Assembly: GCF_032062135.1 (NCBI RefSeq) | Contig: NC_092859.1 | Coordinates: 32,329,853 to 32,393,852, forward strand | Direction of reading: 5' to 3' | Source of the DNA: Pyxicephalus adspersus | Taxonomy: Eukaryota; Chordata; Amphibia; Anura; Pyxicephalidae | DNA: 64,000 nt | Shown: positions 63,055 through 64,000 of the stretch, in pieces | Position numbering within the stretch: position 1 is the stretch's first letter | How the letters are laid out: the number at the start of each line of letters is the position of its first letter | The notes under the pieces: model-generated | Database searches by the model: none | What the model was told of the DNA's origin: nothing | What the model saw: the letters and a program-made list of their open reading frames with translations, nothing else | Made by a program: the position numbers and the translations under genes

Positions 63055-63207
63055 CATCATACGTAACATATGGAACTTGGAAACCTTTCCCGCTGTTTCC
63101 TTCATTGGACTTAAACTGGATCCACAGTTTGCGAGATCGCGAGGTGAACGCAATAGGCCTCTCATACGTTTGACACGTTTCATAAGTCGTTATAGAAGTT
63201 GGCGAGG
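63055..63207 (-). CDS. SCUBE1: SCUBE1 exon coding the end of the CUB domain (partial gene)
   Basis: A 153-nt exon coding [20 protein letters not shown], then [20 protein letters not shown] and [10 protein letters not shown]. This is the C-terminal half of the CUB domain: the Cys in YETC pairs within the domain, and [10 protein letters not shown] is its last beta-strand region. The acceptor is TCCATTTCCAG and the donor GTATGT. Incoming phase 1 and outgoing phase 1 match the CUB exons of the family. The preceding exons (signal peptide, EGF repeats, first half of CUB) lie beyond the right edge. Confidence 0.95.
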
Positions 63208-64000
63208 CTGGAAATGGAGAATTGACAGAAATTGAGAAAATTACTATTACCGTTTTTTTTTAAGTTTGAATGCAAGGGACAAACAGGATATGAAATACAT
63301 GCTTGTGTGAAATCACAGGCTGCTCCACTGGATCACCAAAAATTTTAAGAAAACTTTACTGTTTTTAATTTGCAAGGTGCTAAAATAACCTACATTAAAC
63401 ATCTAATAGGTAATCAGGAACACATAAGCTTTAAAAACTTACCTTACCGCTGTCAGCACCTGAACAATGGACACAGATTAGAAGAAAGTAGATGTATTAG
63501 CTTTTAACTGAGTAGGACTATAGCAGCTTAGGGTGCTTTTTTGGTCTCTGGGACACTTTTGAGTCACCATATAAAGAGACCTTGGTGTCCTGGAGAAATA
63601 AATTCAGCTGGAATTCTAGCTTTGCTCTATAATTCAGGAACAGTTTTCCAATATATTAGAAATTGTTACAAACCTTGAAAATAAAGGTGTATAGCACCAC
63701 CTACAGGCTATTACCAATCACTTCATCATATTCACATCATAGATTTTTTTTTCACCAACAAGTACATTTCCCTGATCTGACCTAGCTGATACTATCTAGG
63801 GCAGTGTTTTTCAACCATTTTTGAGCCACGGCACATTTTTTACATTAAAAAATCCTGCAGCACACCACAAATCAAAAGTGTTACAAAATTACACTTTGTA
63901 GCTAATTCTCGCCTCTAAAAATAAACAAGGCGCTTGAGCTACCTACTGCCACCCACTGACATGGAAGAGTATTACATTACTCTGCCAGTCACTACAGCAC
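63208..64000. other. SCUBE1: SCUBE1 intron, partial
   Basis: Intron sequence upstream of the CUB exon. I looked for the preceding GDYLVMRKT-coding exon on the minus strand and did not find it. It ends in a hAT-like repeat. Confidence 0.75.
63802..64000 (+). mobile_element. hAT-like repeat, left part
   Basis: Begins CAGTGTTTTTCAACCATTTT, then GAGCCACGGCACATTTTTTA and CCTGCAGCACACCAC, a widespread hAT-type nonautonomous family start. It runs off the window. Confidence 0.65.

Noticed and set aside
63430..63470. Possible SCUBE1 micro-exon (CAG acceptor and GTAAG donor close together on the minus strand)
   Set aside because: Only about a dozen bases lie between the sites, they do not encode the expected GDYLVMRKT sequence, and the known exon structure does not need it.

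Overview
This is a repeat-rich, AT-rich, intron-dominated piece of a vertebrate nuclear genome, most likely an anuran amphibian (frog). The evidence is two genes with vertebrate-type exons and canonical splice sites, plus a repeat load of L2-type and L1/Tx1-type LINEs, several Tc1/mariner families, hAT derivatives and TTAA-flanked elements of the kind common in frogs. The species cannot be named from sequence alone. There are two assembly gaps (30108-30462 and 48624-49407). Nearly all open reading frames here are chance ORFs or transposon debris.

Two protein-coding genes are present, both on the minus strand and both only partly inside the window. MPPED1 (metallophosphoesterase domain protein) occupies about 1-28.25 kb. 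Four coding exons are visible: 27970-28121 (start codon), 16639-16820, 14361-14586 and 2791-2906. They give 225 codons plus one base, all joining in phase. The last exon, with the final metal-binding histidine motif, lies beyond the left edge. SCUBE1 (secreted CUB/EGF protein) enters from the right edge. Its last three coding exons are 63055-63207, 62207-62286 and 59718-59870 (stop codon), covering the end of the CUB domain and the conserved C-terminal tail. About 31 kb of intergenic DNA separates them.

Layout. 1-2.8 kb: MPPED1 intron with a GC-rich terminal-inverted-repeat element. 2.9-14.4 kb: long intron with a Tc1 remnant, a TTAA element, an L1-like fragment and a complete nonautonomous hAT element with a perfect 8-bp target duplication. 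14.6-16.6 kb: short intron with a GC-rich repeat. 16.8-28 kb: long intron with direct repeats, a Tc1 remnant, a 3'-end L2 copy and a low-repeat AT-rich stretch. 28.2-59 kb: intergenic, with a 27-bp minisatellite spanning the first gap, a degenerate Tc1 element with long inverted repeats, a 2.5-kb L2-type LINE with a TTAA element nested in its tail, foldback MITEs, a mariner fragment and more L2 tails. 59-64 kb: SCUBE1 3' end, with an L1-type LINE nested inside a Tc1 element in its last intron.

The two genes are not known to work in one pathway; they are neighbours by conserved linkage. I found no evidence for a new biological system. The most useful leads are the same-strand order of MPPED1 and SCUBE1, the minisatellite, the nested and family-structured transposons, and several repeat-free intronic or intergenic blocks that may be conserved regulatory elements.
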